Positions 53,751-63,061 of a stretch of 64,000 bases of DNA are shown here, in pieces (the stretch's first letter is position 1; each line of letters starts with the position of its first letter). The position numbers were made by a program, and so were the translations under genes. The stretch is from positions 68,922-132,921 of the forward strand of contig DASPIZ010000070.1 in assembly GCA_035628875.1 (NCBI GenBank), given 5' to 3'. The notes beneath the pieces were generated by a model that saw nothing but the letters and a program-made list of their open reading frames with translations, ran no database searches and was not told where the DNA came from. This DNA is from Ohtaekwangia sp035628875 (GTDB lineage: Bacteria; Bacteroidota; Bacteroidia; Cytophagales; Cyclobacteriaceae).

Positions 53751-56700
53751 ATGAAAAATTTGTACCAGCGGCTCCCGGGGAGCCAACTGCTAGCGTTTAG
53801 TTTGAAGTGCCTTGCGGCGGTGGGGCTATCATCCTTTATCTGCCTGTCAACGCAAGATGTATTTGCAAAAAGCTACATATACCAGGAAGGGAAAGTAGTG
53901 ACGGGAAACGTAAAAGATTCAGAGGGGGTAGCGATGCCAGGCGTTAACATTCACGAGAAAGGAACTACCAACGGAACAGTGAGCGACGTGGATGGTAACT
54001 ACAGGCTCGTCCTGTCGTCATCTAATGCTATTCTGATTTTCAGTTTTATTGGAACTGAAACAAACGAAGTGACCGTAGGCACTCAGTCGGAAATTTCTGT
54101 GTCGCTGATGCCAGCCTCCGAGACATTGGAAGAGCTTGTCGTAATAGGCTACGGTACCCAGAAAAAGTCTGACGTGACAGGCGCAGTCACTTCTTTGAAA
54201 AGTGAAAACTTTAACCAGGGCGTAGTTACCAATCCCGGCCAGCTCTTACAAGGAAAAGTTTCGGGTGTCAATGTAACCACTGCGAGCGGTGAGCCAGGTG
54301 CTGCGCAAAATGTGATTATCCGCGGCATTGGAAGCTTGCGATCCGGAACGCAACCGCTTTACGTGGTCGACGGATTTTTACTCGACAATTCCTCGCAAGG
54401 ATTTGACACCAATCCGCTCAATTTTCTTAATCCCAATGATATAGAAAGTATAGACGTATTGAAAGATGCCAGCGCCACCGCTGTATATGGTTCGAGGGCA
54501 TCAAATGGAGTTGTTGTCATTACCACAAAGAAGGGAAGATCAGGGAAAACAGAAATGAATTTTTCAACATCCGCAGCTTGGTCCTCCATGTCCAATAAGA
54601 TAGATGTATTCAGTGCCGACGAGTTTCGCAGGCAGGTGCAGTCGGAGGGTGGAACGTTAAACGACTTTGATGGAAATACCGATTGGCAGGATGAGCTAAG
54701 TCAAAAAGGTTTTTCAAAAACCATTGACTTTTCACTCGGAGCCGCCTCAGAAAAATTTTCCTACTATGCATCAGTAGGCTTTCAGGATCAGGAAGGAATT
54801 CTTAAGAATAGCAATCTGAAACGTTATTCCGGTAAGTTGAACATGAATCAAAAAGGAATCAACGGAAGACTGAATGTGGGTTTTAATCTTACTGCATCCC
54901 ACACTGAAAATTTACGCCCTAATATAAACGCTACCATCAGCGACATGCTTAGTTTAAATCCGACTATTCCTGCCTATACTAACGGAGAGCCTACACTGCT
55001 GACCACAAATGCATTGAATCCTTTGAAAAGGTATGAAATATTCAGCGACGAGGCCGTTAACAACCGTATCCTGGCGAGTATTTCACCGTCGTTAGAACTT
55101 CTGGATGGCCTTGTTTATAAGCTAAATCTTGGTGTGGACTATTCTGCTACAGACAGGGACGAGCAGTACAAACCTTTTCCGTCTGTTATAAATGAATCCA
55201 ATATTTCAGATGGGTCATTGTCCACACTCACGAGCACCAATACAAATCAGCTTGTGGAGAACACACTTACCTACAACTGGAATAAGGGTGTTCACAACGC
55301 TATTCTGTTGGCGGGACATTCGTACCAAAGCTTTCTTGAGGAGGATAGAACATTTTCTTACAGAGGCTTCGCCAATAACAACATTGAACCCAAGTACCAG
55401 GATCAGACCAGCACAACAGTGTATCCTACAACGGTGACTTCGTCTGCTGTTAAGAATGAGCTGCAATCATACTTCGGAAGACTTAACTACGTGTACGACG
55501 ATAAATATTTGTTCACCGCAACGTTTCGTGCCGACGGATCGTCCAAATTTGGAGACAACAGTAAGTATGGTTATTTTCCTTCTGTTGCCCTGGGCTGGAA
55601 TATCAGCAACGAAGATTTTATAAACAGCGCGACATTCAACAACCTGAAGTTGCGGGCAAGCTGGGGGCAAACGGGTAACCAGGAAATTCCCTCCAAAATT
55701 ACAAAAGCAAGCTATTCTGAAAACAGACTAATAACCGGCGGTCAAAGCTATAACACTTATCCGTTAGATCCCAACGCCACGGCTATTGGCGGATACCCGT
55801 ACGGAATAGTCTATACACGTTTAGCGAACCTCGATCTGCAATGGGAGGTATCCACTCAAATAAACGTAGGTCTCGATTTTGCAATCCTTGATAATCAATT
55901 GAGTGGTAGTCTGGATTATTTCAATAAGAATTCGTCCAATATACTTTTGGAAGTTACTCCCGCCGATCCTGTTCAACCTACTGCTACCTACTGGACAAAT
56001 ATCGAGGATATGAAGATCCAAAACAGTGGTATCGAGTTGGCGTTGAATTATAGTGGAAAAACACGGGGCGACTTTTCATATAATATCGGCGGTAATATCA
56101 CGTATCTTGACAACAAAGTAAAAGACTCTCCTTATTCGGTGTTGACCACAGGCGCAGCCCAGGGTTCCGGTCAAACTGGCGCCACCATTAATGGCTACAT
56201 CAACAATGAGCCAATAGGTGCATTCTATATGTTTCAGTTTGAAGGCATTGGTACCGATGGTCTCAATAGGTTTAAGGACATCAATAGTGATAATGCAACA
56301 TTGGACAACGACAGGAGTGTTGTCGGAAGTGCTATTCCAAAAGTGATCTACGGTTTTCACGTGAACGTGAAGTATAAAAGGTTTGACCTGGGTATTAACT
56401 TCAATGGCGTAGCAGGAAACGAGGTTTACAATCATACGGCGATGAGCCTGTTCACCAAAGCACAATTAACCAAGTCTAATAACGCAACAGATTTTACGGT
56501 TAAATATCCTAATGAAGCTATCTCAAACGCCAATACTGTATCCACACGGTATTTGGAGAATGGGTCTTTCCTAAGATTAAACAACGCTACACTGGCGTAC
56601 AATCTGAGTTCGGATAAGATCGGCCTATCCGATGTATTGCAGAATATCCGCGTGTCGCTAACTGGTCAAAACCTTTTTGTAATAACAGATTATTCCGGAT

Positions 56701-56816
56701 TTGACCCCGAAATCAATACGGGATCAACTCTAGGAGGCGTTCAAACTTTTGGGATAGACTATTTTACTTATCCCAAGGCACGAACAATCCTGGTTACGCT
56801 CAATGTAACATTCTAG
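53751..56816 (+). CDS. SusC-like TonB-dependent outer-membrane transporter
   Basis: The 1021-residue protein has a signal peptide and a carboxypeptidase-regulatory-like domain (about 45-125, VVTGNVKDSEGVAMPGVNIH). A plug follows with GYGTQKKSDVTGAVTSL and PLYVVDGFLLDN, then the barrel from about residue 270 to the end (final strands FGIDYFTYPKARTILVTLNV). Its partner SusD follows after 137 bases. SusC/SusD pairs import glycans or other large nutrients; here the neighbours are phosphatases and a phospholipase C, so a phosphate-bearing substrate is likely. No anti-sigma interaction domain is visible. Confidence 0.95.
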   Translation: MKNLYQRLPGSQLLAFSLKCLAAVGLSSFICLSTQDVFAKSYIYQEGKVVTGNVKDSEGVAMPGVNIHEKGTTNGTVSDVDGNYRLVLSSSNAILIFSFIGTETNEVTVGTQSEISVSLMPASETLEELVVIGYGTQKKSDVTGAVTSLKSENFNQGVVTNPGQLLQGKVSGVNVTTASGEPGAAQNVIIRGIGSLRSGTQPLYVVDGFLLDNSSQGFDTNPLNFLNPNDIESIDVLKDASATAVYGSRASNGVVVITTKKGRSGKTEMNFSTSAAWSSMSNKIDVFSADEFRRQVQSEGGTLNDFDGNTDWQDELSQKGFSKTIDFSLGAASEKFSYYASVGFQDQEGILKNSNLKRYSGKLNMNQKGINGRLNVGFNLTASHTENLRPNINATISDMLSLNPTIPAYTNGEPTLLTTNALNPLKRYEIFSDEAVNNRILASISPSLELLDGLVYKLNLGVDYSATDRDEQYKPFPSVINESNISDGSLSTLTSTNTNQLVENTLTYNWNKGVHNAILLAGHSYQSFLEEDRTFSYRGFANNNIEPKYQDQTSTTVYPTTVTSSAVKNELQSYFGRLNYVYDDKYLFTATFRADGSSKFGDNSKYGYFPSVALGWNISNEDFINSATFNNLKLRASWGQTGNQEIPSKITKASYSENRLITGGQSYNTYPLDPNATAIGGYPYGIVYTRLANLDLQWEVSTQINVGLDFAILDNQLSGSLDYFNKNSSNILLEVTPADPVQPTATYWTNIEDMKIQNSGIELALNYSGKTRGDFSYNIGGNITYLDNKVKDSPYSVLTTGAAQGSGQTGATINGYINNEPIGAFYMFQFEGIGTDGLNRFKDINSDNATLDNDRSVVGSAIPKVIYGFHVNVKYKRFDLGINFNGVAGNEVYNHTAMSLFTKAQLTKSNNATDFTVKYPNEAISNANTVSTRYLENGSFLRLNNATLAYNLSSDKIGLSDVLQNIRVSLTGQNLFVITDYSGFDPEINTGSTLGGVQTFGIDYFTYPKARTILVTLNVTF

Positions 56817-56953
56817 CAATAAACGAACTGATTTACTTCGAGAAACCAATAAAAAAGAATCACATGAAATGTCCATCAACAACGCGTAGATTCAGTGGGA
56901 TCATTATTCGTGGGCATTGCATGTGTTCCTAAAAAATAAATACTACTAAGCAC

Positions 56954-58702
56954 ATGAATAACATAAGACTTAAAAAAGCCCTACCGATCGGTATATTCTT
57001 ACTCGCGTTTTTCGGTTGTACCTCATTGGAGGAAGAAATTCTCGACGAGTCGCTGACTGGAACAGGTCAAGCCGAAATTGTTAGTGGGTCAATAGCTCCC
57101 GTGTATGGTCTTCTCCGCCAGGTGTGGATGCATACCGTGAATTTCGGACTTCAGGAAGTTGCTTCCGATGAAGCCATTCTTCCATACCGGGGCGGTACAG
57201 ACTGGTATGATGGAGGCAAGTTCATCGCCGTGCATCAGCATCTTGTGACTCCGAGTAATGCTTTGGTAGGTGATACCTGGACAAGTATCACGTTATGTCT
57301 ATCGAGAGCAGTAATTGCCGAGGAACGATTGGTGTTAGAAATTGAAAAGGGTAATCAGGAAGCGCAGCATGCGCTGTATGAAATGGTTGCCATGAATGCA
57401 TACCTCAATATGCTCGCGCTCGATAATTGGGGACTTATTTTCAAAAAGGAAAACTCGGACCAGATTTCCGAAATACTACGAGGTCAAGAAGCAATCAATT
57501 ACATCGAAAGTCGACTTTTGTCGGTAGTGGATCTGATGCGTAATGACATCGGTCCGGGCAGACTTACCAAAGATGCGGTACGCGCTTTACTGGCTCGTTT
57601 ATATCTGAATGCTGCTGTGTATCGCGATCCTTATGGTGCGCCTGATTTTAAGAAAGAGGACATGGATAAAGTTATACAGTACACAAGCGATATTATTTCA
57701 GGGTCTCATTCATTGTCACCTGAATACTTTGACCTGTTCAATGATGATAACCATACTAATCCGGAAATTATTTTTGCTCAGGATCAAAGAGGTGTGCTTG
57801 ACACTGAGCACAGCAGATGGGCTTATTGGTCAATCTCCGGAGACCAGGTTCCAAGACCAGAATTTCCAAGTACAAGAGGGACCGATGCTACGGCAGCCAC
57901 AACTGATTTTATACAAACGTGGGTTGACGCCTATGGGAGCGTAGACGGAGCCGCTGAGGAAGATGCCCGTTTTTATCAACAGAATACTATCATACCTGAT
58001 GCCCTTAAAGATCTTACTGGCGTAACTCCTGCAAATGATGCTGAGCATTACTATTGTGTTGAAGCTACCGAATTTGAAATCGACAGAGGAATTATTGGTG
58101 GTGTAATATGGGGCCCAAGAAAAGATGCCGGAGGTCAAATTTTGACTTGCGACGATGGAAAGGTGAGAATATATCCCGTTATCAACAGAAGGACCAGTGG
58201 TGCAAACCTTAGTTATGTTGATCATACACTCAACGTCGATTTTACGGAACAGGGAAGTCTGCATAATACAGGTCACCGGTTTTCTAAATACCAGTTTAGC
58301 CATACCGCTACTAATTGTTGCTCCTACAGTAGTGTTGATGTAGTTTTGATCCGGCTCGGAGAAATCTATTTGATGCGTGCCGAAGCGAAGTTGAGAAATG
58401 GCGACGATGCAGGGGCGTTGACGGATGTTAATACCCTGAGAACTTCGAGGACTGCCAGACCTGCGCAAACTCCTCCGGCGCTGACTTCTATTGACCTGGA
58501 TATTTTATTTCGCGAATCCGGATTTGAACTCTACTGGGAAGGCCTGAGACGAAACTATCAGATACGGTTTGGCAAATATGAAGATTCCTGGACAGGCAAG
58601 ACCGATAACGATGTACACAAAAGGTTGTTTCCGATCCCTCAGAAAGCAATAGATGGTGCCTCCAGTGAAAAAGGATTCCTCGTTCAAAATCAGGGATACT
58701 AA
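56954..58702 (+). CDS. SusD-like outer-membrane lipoprotein
   Basis: The 582-residue protein has a lipoprotein signal (LPIGIFLLAFFGCTS) and the SusD/RagB helical core with TPR-like hairpins. Seen are SIAPVYGLLRQVW, EMVAMNAYLNMLALDNWG, VRALLARLYLNAAVYRDPYG, IRLGEIYLMRAEAKLRNGDD and the C-terminal RRNYQIRFGKYEDSW with NDVHKRLFPIPQ. It binds substrate on the SusC lid. Cotranscribed with SusC, and its stop is followed directly by repeat copy 3. Confidence 0.93.
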   Translation: MNNIRLKKALPIGIFLLAFFGCTSLEEEILDESLTGTGQAEIVSGSIAPVYGLLRQVWMHTVNFGLQEVASDEAILPYRGGTDWYDGGKFIAVHQHLVTPSNALVGDTWTSITLCLSRAVIAEERLVLEIEKGNQEAQHALYEMVAMNAYLNMLALDNWGLIFKKENSDQISEILRGQEAINYIESRLLSVVDLMRNDIGPGRLTKDAVRALLARLYLNAAVYRDPYGAPDFKKEDMDKVIQYTSDIISGSHSLSPEYFDLFNDDNHTNPEIIFAQDQRGVLDTEHSRWAYWSISGDQVPRPEFPSTRGTDATAATTDFIQTWVDAYGSVDGAAEEDARFYQQNTIIPDALKDLTGVTPANDAEHYYCVEATEFEIDRGIIGGVIWGPRKDAGGQILTCDDGKVRIYPVINRRTSGANLSYVDHTLNVDFTEQGSLHNTGHRFSKYQFSHTATNCCSYSSVDVVLIRLGEIYLMRAEAKLRNGDDAGALTDVNTLRTSRTARPAQTPPALTSIDLDILFRESGFELYWEGLRRNYQIRFGKYEDSWTGKTDNDVHKRLFPIPQKAIDGASSEKGFLVQNQGY

Positions 58703-58704
58703 AT

Positions 58705-58794
58705 CAATGTCGTTTACTTAAGCTTCCATCAACCTTCTCCTTCGGAGAGGGCAGGGTGAAGCAAAAAATAAATAAGCTTAAGTAAACGACATTG
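58705..58794 (+). repeat. Palindromic intergenic element, copy 3
   Basis: Perfect 21-base terminal inverted repeats (58705-58725 and 58774-58794, CAATGTCGTTTACTTAAGCT core) flank the block CCTTCTCCTTCGGAGAGG and GCAGGGTGAAGC. A five-base stem with a TTC loop lies within. This is the most intact of three copies; orientation equals copy 1. It begins three bases after the SusD stop. Confidence 0.85.
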
Positions 58795-58839
58795 GATACT
58801 AAGTTGTCAGCCTATTCACAAAAATAAACCGATCACCAA

Positions 58840-58875
58840 AGGTCGAAAGCTACAGTGTAGCCTTCGACCTGTTTT
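58840..58875 (+). terminator. Strong hairpin before the phospholipase C gene
   Basis: AGGTCGAA and TTCGACCT (58840-58847, 58863-58870) close a stem that continues with GCTACA/TGTAGC around a one-base turn, with one A/C mismatch. TTTT follows. It ends about 15 bases before the phospholipase start codon. Confidence 0.85.
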
Positions 58876-58889
58876 CCTCATCTTACACA

Positions 58890-59990
58890 ATGCCTATGGA
58901 ACGCTTACAAAAACACTTAACGCTAACTTTATTCATTTGCTTGTCGTTTACCGCCTTGCGCGGTCAGCACCTTAAGATGAACCAGACACAGGTCATCGGA
59001 AGTCATAACAGTTATAAAATCGGGATCGAAAAGCCACTGATGGACTTACTTGTGTCAGAACGTCCAGAAGCAAAAGGATTGGATTACGAACATATTCCCA
59101 TAACTGAGCAATTGCATTTGGGCTTGAGAAGTCTGGAGATTGATGTGCTGTATGACCCGGAGGGAGGTCGATTCTCCAATCCGAAAGGTATCGAGATGTT
59201 AAACGCTCAGGGCGTGAAGGCCAAACCTTACAACGCTGAAGCCATGAACAACCCTGGCTTCAAAGTACTTCATGTACCGGATATCGATTTTAGGACGCAC
59301 TGTAGTACATTCAAAGCATGTCTGTCTGAGATTAGGCAGTGGTCACAATCAAAGCGTGATCACCTTCCGATCATCATTACGATCAATCCTAAAAGTTCAG
59401 GACTTGACAGGCCTGGTTTTGCACAGGTAATACCATTTGATAAAAAGGTATTGGACGCACTTGATATGGAGATTCTTGAGGTTTTTGAAGTTGACCATTT
59501 GATTACACCAAAACAAGTAAAAGGAAAATATGAAACACTACGAATGTCAATCGTGAAGGAAGGCTGGCCAGAACTTTCCAAAGCGAGAGGAAAAATACTT
59601 TTCGTACTCGATGCGGGAAAAGCATTGACAGAATTGTACATAGCAGGAGAAGAAGTTTATGCAAGGCCGATGTTTGCCAACACGCACGCAGACAGTGCGC
59701 ATGCTGCTTTTTTTATCATGAATAATCCCGTTGCGCAGGAGAAAGAAATAGCTTCATTGGTAAAACAAGGGTTTATGGTACGAACCCGTTCTGATGCCGA
59801 CACCAGAGAAGCCCGGACCGGCAGCAAGGTCAGGTTTGAAGCAGCTATTCGGTCTGGCGCACAGGTTATCACGACGGATTATTATTTAAAATCACTGAGT
59901 CCAAACAAAGACTATGAAATTTCTTTTGATGGTAAATACAGTCAATGCAATCCGGTTCTTGTAACGTCATCGGGATGTGACTTGAAGTAG
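58890..59990 (+). CDS. Exported calcium-dependent phosphoinositide phospholipase C
   Basis: The 366-residue protein has a signal peptide (LFICLSFTALRGQ) and a TIM-barrel of the Ca2+-dependent PI-PLC family. Catalytic and metal positions are H39-N40 (IGSHNSYK), E83 and D85 (LEIDVLYD) and H128 (VLHVPDIDF). The C-terminal part contains FVLDAGKA and the closing RSGAQVITTDYYLKS. The family cuts phosphoinositides to diacylglycerol and a phosphate ester. ATG 58896 is an alternative start. It is downstream of SusCD across a repeat and a terminator-like hairpin, so expression may be partly uncoupled. Confidence 0.9.
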   Translation: MPMERLQKHLTLTLFICLSFTALRGQHLKMNQTQVIGSHNSYKIGIEKPLMDLLVSERPEAKGLDYEHIPITEQLHLGLRSLEIDVLYDPEGGRFSNPKGIEMLNAQGVKAKPYNAEAMNNPGFKVLHVPDIDFRTHCSTFKACLSEIRQWSQSKRDHLPIIITINPKSSGLDRPGFAQVIPFDKKVLDALDMEILEVFEVDHLITPKQVKGKYETLRMSIVKEGWPELSKARGKILFVLDAGKALTELYIAGEEVYARPMFANTHADSAHAAFFIMNNPVAQEKEIASLVKQGFMVRTRSDADTREARTGSKVRFEAAIRSGAQVITTDYYLKSLSPNKDYEISFDGKYSQCNPVLVTSSGCDLK

Positions 59991-60021
59991 GGTGGTGTCA
60001 TCATGTGATGAAAGTCTGACG

Positions 60022-60337
60022 TTATTCGAATTCATCAACAACATCGATCAACTTAAACTTTTTTACAGAAAATGATATTTTCTGGTGCAGCCATTTAAGA
60101 AATTTTGAATCAGAATTCCCCCAGTTGTGGGACCATTTGTTATCTTTTAATGTCCATTCTCCAATAAACTTATTAAAGGGTTTTCCGGCTTTGTTGTAAA
60201 CCTGTTTCAGTCATTGTTTTGTCAATACCCAGAGCAGTGTCTTGTGAATAACTACTATTAAATTGAATACTTAATAGAAACAAAGAAGTAAATTTTATAA
60301 CTATATTTTCATTGATTTTGTTTTTCCCCTCAAACAT
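60022..60337 (-). pseudogene. Exported small protein broken by one frameshift
   Basis: From the ATG at 60337, MFEGKNKINENIVIKFTSLF onward gives a signal-peptide-like segment ending SYSQ, then DTALGIDKTM. At that place the frame shifts by one and continues as LKQVYNKAGKPFNKFIGEW, KDNKWSHNWGN, SDSKFLKWLHQK to a stop at 60022-60024. The span is 316 bases, one more than a multiple of three. The two frames join without gap, which suggests a single-base insertion near ATGACTG. Not a recognised family. A base-call error is the alternative. Confidence 0.5.
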
Positions 60338-60375
60338 GCAATCCCATCCTGTCTCACGAACAAATTTTTACGACC

Positions 60376-62523
60376 TTAATGTTCAGACTTAACCAAATCT
60401 GCTTGTTGTACTGGTAGTCGTCTAAGTCGGTTTCCTGTTGCTGCAAAGATTGCGTTAGCCAGGGCAGGAGCTACAGGAGGAACGCCTGGCTCTCCGGCAC
60501 CTCCCATCTTTTCAGCGCTAGGGACAATATAGACTTCTATTTTGGGCGTTTCGGTTATTCTCAGCATCCGGTAATCATGAAAATTTGATTGTTGTACCTG
60601 ACCTTTTTCTATTGTTATTTCCCCATGTAATGCTGCGGTGAGGCCAAAAATGATACCGCCCTCCATTTGTGCTTGAACACCAGCGGGATTAACAGCCAAG
60701 CCGCAATCAATAGCACAAACGACACGATGAATACGAAGGCTATTATGCTCAATTGATATTTCAACAACTTGCGATACATAACTCCCCATTGCTTCATGGA
60801 CCGCTATGCCTCTAAACGTTGCTTTTGCCAGAGGTTTATTCCATTCAGCTTTTTCAGCAGCCAGATTGAGGGCAGCTAAATGACGAGGAGCGTTTTTTAA
60901 TAAAATCCTTCTGTAATCAACAGGATCTATTCCCGCTGATGTAGCAAGCTCGTCTATAATTGTTTCGATGACGAAAGCCGTATGCGTGTTCCCTACTGAT
61001 CGCCATGGTAGAACAGGAACTTCTACTTTCGTTGTTATCAATTCAAAGGAATAATCATGAATCGAGTTTGAATACGGGGCACCCGTTGTTACAGAACTGT
61101 AATCTATTCCATCCTGAATAATGTATTTTTCTAACGGCGTGTTCGCGAAAAGAGATTGGCCAACAATACAATGCTGCCACGCCATTGGATATCCATGAAC
61201 ATCGATGCCAATACTAGCCCGATGTACATAAATGGGTCTATAATATCCCCCCTGGATTTCATCTTCACGAGTCCAAATTAATTTTATGAATTGGCCACTC
61301 ACTTTGGCGATATGAATAGCTTCCATAATCCAGTCAGAGCTAAAAGAACCACGTCTGCCGAAACTTCCTCCAAGGTGAGGTGTATAAAACAAAACCTTTT
61401 GTGGTTCAATGCCTAAAAATGCAGCAACCTCTGCTTGATGAAGTAAGGGTGATTGTGTGCCGGCCCATACTTCGCATTTACCCTCTTTGATTTGGACTGT
61501 ACAATTCAATGGCTCCATGGGTGCATGAGCCAAGAACGGGAAACTGTACTCTACCTGTAAAGAACTTTTGGCTTTTTTCAGAGCAGAAGTTACGTCTCCC
61601 TTTTGCTTAATAACTAAACCCTTTGATTTTGATAGTTGTGAATATTTATCAAACAGATCCTTACTTTCTATATTTTCATTTTCGCCATTCTCCCATTCTA
61701 TCTTTAGTGCCTCACGTCCCTTTTTAGCAGCCCAAAAATTATCAGCAAGAACCGCTATGCCTGTTGGAATTTGTACAACATATTGCACTCCTTCAATTGC
61801 ACGGGCTGTAGTTGCGTCAAAAGATTTTACCTTCCCACCAAAAACCGGTGCATGTGCAACCAGGGCAGTAAGTAAACCGGGAAAGTGGATATCAATACCG
61901 TATTTCGCTTTACCATTAATTTTTTCGGCGGCATCTAAACGCCTTTGAGATTTGCCAATATATTTCCAATCTTTTGGCTCTCGAAGTTTAATAATAGGTT
62001 TGGCTAACTTTGATGCGTCTGTTGCGAGTTCTCCAAAGCTCATCCTTGTATTGCCAACAATAACATATCCATTTTCAGTCTTACAAACTCCGGGCTGCAC
62101 GCCCAATCTTTTTGCTGCAGCATTTACCAGCATCATGCGAGCGGTGGCACCGGCTTCACGATATATATCAAACTGTGATGTGGTAGTCTCTGAGCCTCCG
62201 GTAGATCGTAGTATCGTTGGTTCTAAAAAGTCAGGTTTAGTTCCTGGCAGACTTTGTTCAACGATTATTTTATCCCAGTCACAATCTAATTCTTCGGCAA
62301 GTAACATAGGAAGGGTAGTCCAGATGCCTTGCCCCATCTCAACCTTTGAAAGCGTGATCACAATGCTGCCATCCTCGCCGATACGCAAAAAAGCATTTAA
62401 AGGAACAGTATTAGGAAGAGCTTTGGAAGAGACGAGACCTTTAAATGGAATTGCAATCGAAATCAAAAGTCCTCCGCCGAGCAAGGTACCAACTTTTATA
62501 AAATCCCTCCGGTTAATGCCCAC
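60376..62523 (-). CDS. Tat-exported molybdopterin-binding oxidoreductase (IorB-like)
   Basis: The 715-residue protein begins with a twin-arginine signal (NRRDFIKVGTLLGGGLLISIA) and matches the large subunit of isoquinoline 1-oxidoreductase-type xanthine dehydrogenases. Landmarks are KVEMGQGIWTTLPMLLAEEL, KYGIDIHFPGLLTALVAHAP, HAPMEPLNCTVQ, GGSFGRRGSFSSDWIMEA and the catalytic glutamate E678 in MGGAGEPGVPP. It would hydroxylate an aldehyde or N-heterocycle in the periplasm using a molybdenum cofactor. The small [2Fe-2S] subunit is not adjacent. No cofactor chaperone is nearby. Confidence 0.92.
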   Translation of the reverse strand: MGINRRDFIKVGTLLGGGLLISIAIPFKGLVSSKALPNTVPLNAFLRIGEDGSIVITLSKVEMGQGIWTTLPMLLAEELDCDWDKIIVEQSLPGTKPDFLEPTILRSTGGSETTTSQFDIYREAGATARMMLVNAAAKRLGVQPGVCKTENGYVIVGNTRMSFGELATDASKLAKPIIKLREPKDWKYIGKSQRRLDAAEKINGKAKYGIDIHFPGLLTALVAHAPVFGGKVKSFDATTARAIEGVQYVVQIPTGIAVLADNFWAAKKGREALKIEWENGENENIESKDLFDKYSQLSKSKGLVIKQKGDVTSALKKAKSSLQVEYSFPFLAHAPMEPLNCTVQIKEGKCEVWAGTQSPLLHQAEVAAFLGIEPQKVLFYTPHLGGSFGRRGSFSSDWIMEAIHIAKVSGQFIKLIWTREDEIQGGYYRPIYVHRASIGIDVHGYPMAWQHCIVGQSLFANTPLEKYIIQDGIDYSSVTTGAPYSNSIHDYSFELITTKVEVPVLPWRSVGNTHTAFVIETIIDELATSAGIDPVDYRRILLKNAPRHLAALNLAAEKAEWNKPLAKATFRGIAVHEAMGSYVSQVVEISIEHNSLRIHRVVCAIDCGLAVNPAGVQAQMEGGIIFGLTAALHGEITIEKGQVQQSNFHDYRMLRITETPKIEVYIVPSAEKMGGAGEPGVPPVAPALANAIFAATGNRLRRLPVQQADLVKSEH

Positions 62524-63061
62524 GTTATTTATTGTTGAATGTGTTTACATATATGAAATCTATAAATAAATATCCACTTTGGTTATTATTCTATTCTCCA
62601 TTAACATCTATTTAACAAGGTGCTACTCAAAATTATAATCCGCGATTAAGAGTTTATCGGCGTGCCCTTAACGCTTTCTATCGGTTGGGTTCGTGTTGGT
62701 TTCGGTGATTGGCAAGATGGATTTAATAAGCAGATGAAATTTGTTACTTTTCAGATCGATCATGAAAATACAGTCACCAGCGACCTACATCAGGAGTTCG
62801 GCTTAACTGAGATGCCACCGTGACTGATATGGATAAAGTCGATCTACGTACTCGGAAATCCCAAATATTGTAAATGAAGTTATCCTAAGACCTTAAAAAT
62901 AGAATTAGTAATTCAGCCTGCGAAAACGTTGAAGGGCTTCCACTTGAAACATCGAATTTGATTTTTTCTAAAATCACAGTTGGGACACCCTTTCTTAAAG
63001 TCATAAAGAGGCCTGCCCATTGCTGAGCAAGCCTCTACCAAACCCAAATTAACCCTAACGT
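62524..63061. other. Intergenic region, mostly empty
   Basis: No firm gene in these 538 bases. A 53-codon plus-strand frame (62662-62823, beginning GTG) reads LSIGWVRVGFGDWQDGFNKQ onward but has no match I can name and lacks an ATG. A terminator hairpin lies at 63007-63036. Confidence 0.35.
63007..63036 (-). terminator. Hairpin terminator of the MFS gene
   Basis: AGAGGCCTGC and GCAAGCCTCT (one mismatch) enclose a ten-base loop. On the minus strand it is followed by TTTATGACTTT. It lies 25 bases past the MFS stop codon. Confidence 0.6.

Noticed and set aside
62662..62823. 53-codon plus-strand frame with a GTG start
   Set aside because: Reads somewhat like protein (WVRVGFGDWQDGF) but has no ATG, no ribosome site and no known match. 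Mentioned with the intergenic entry only.
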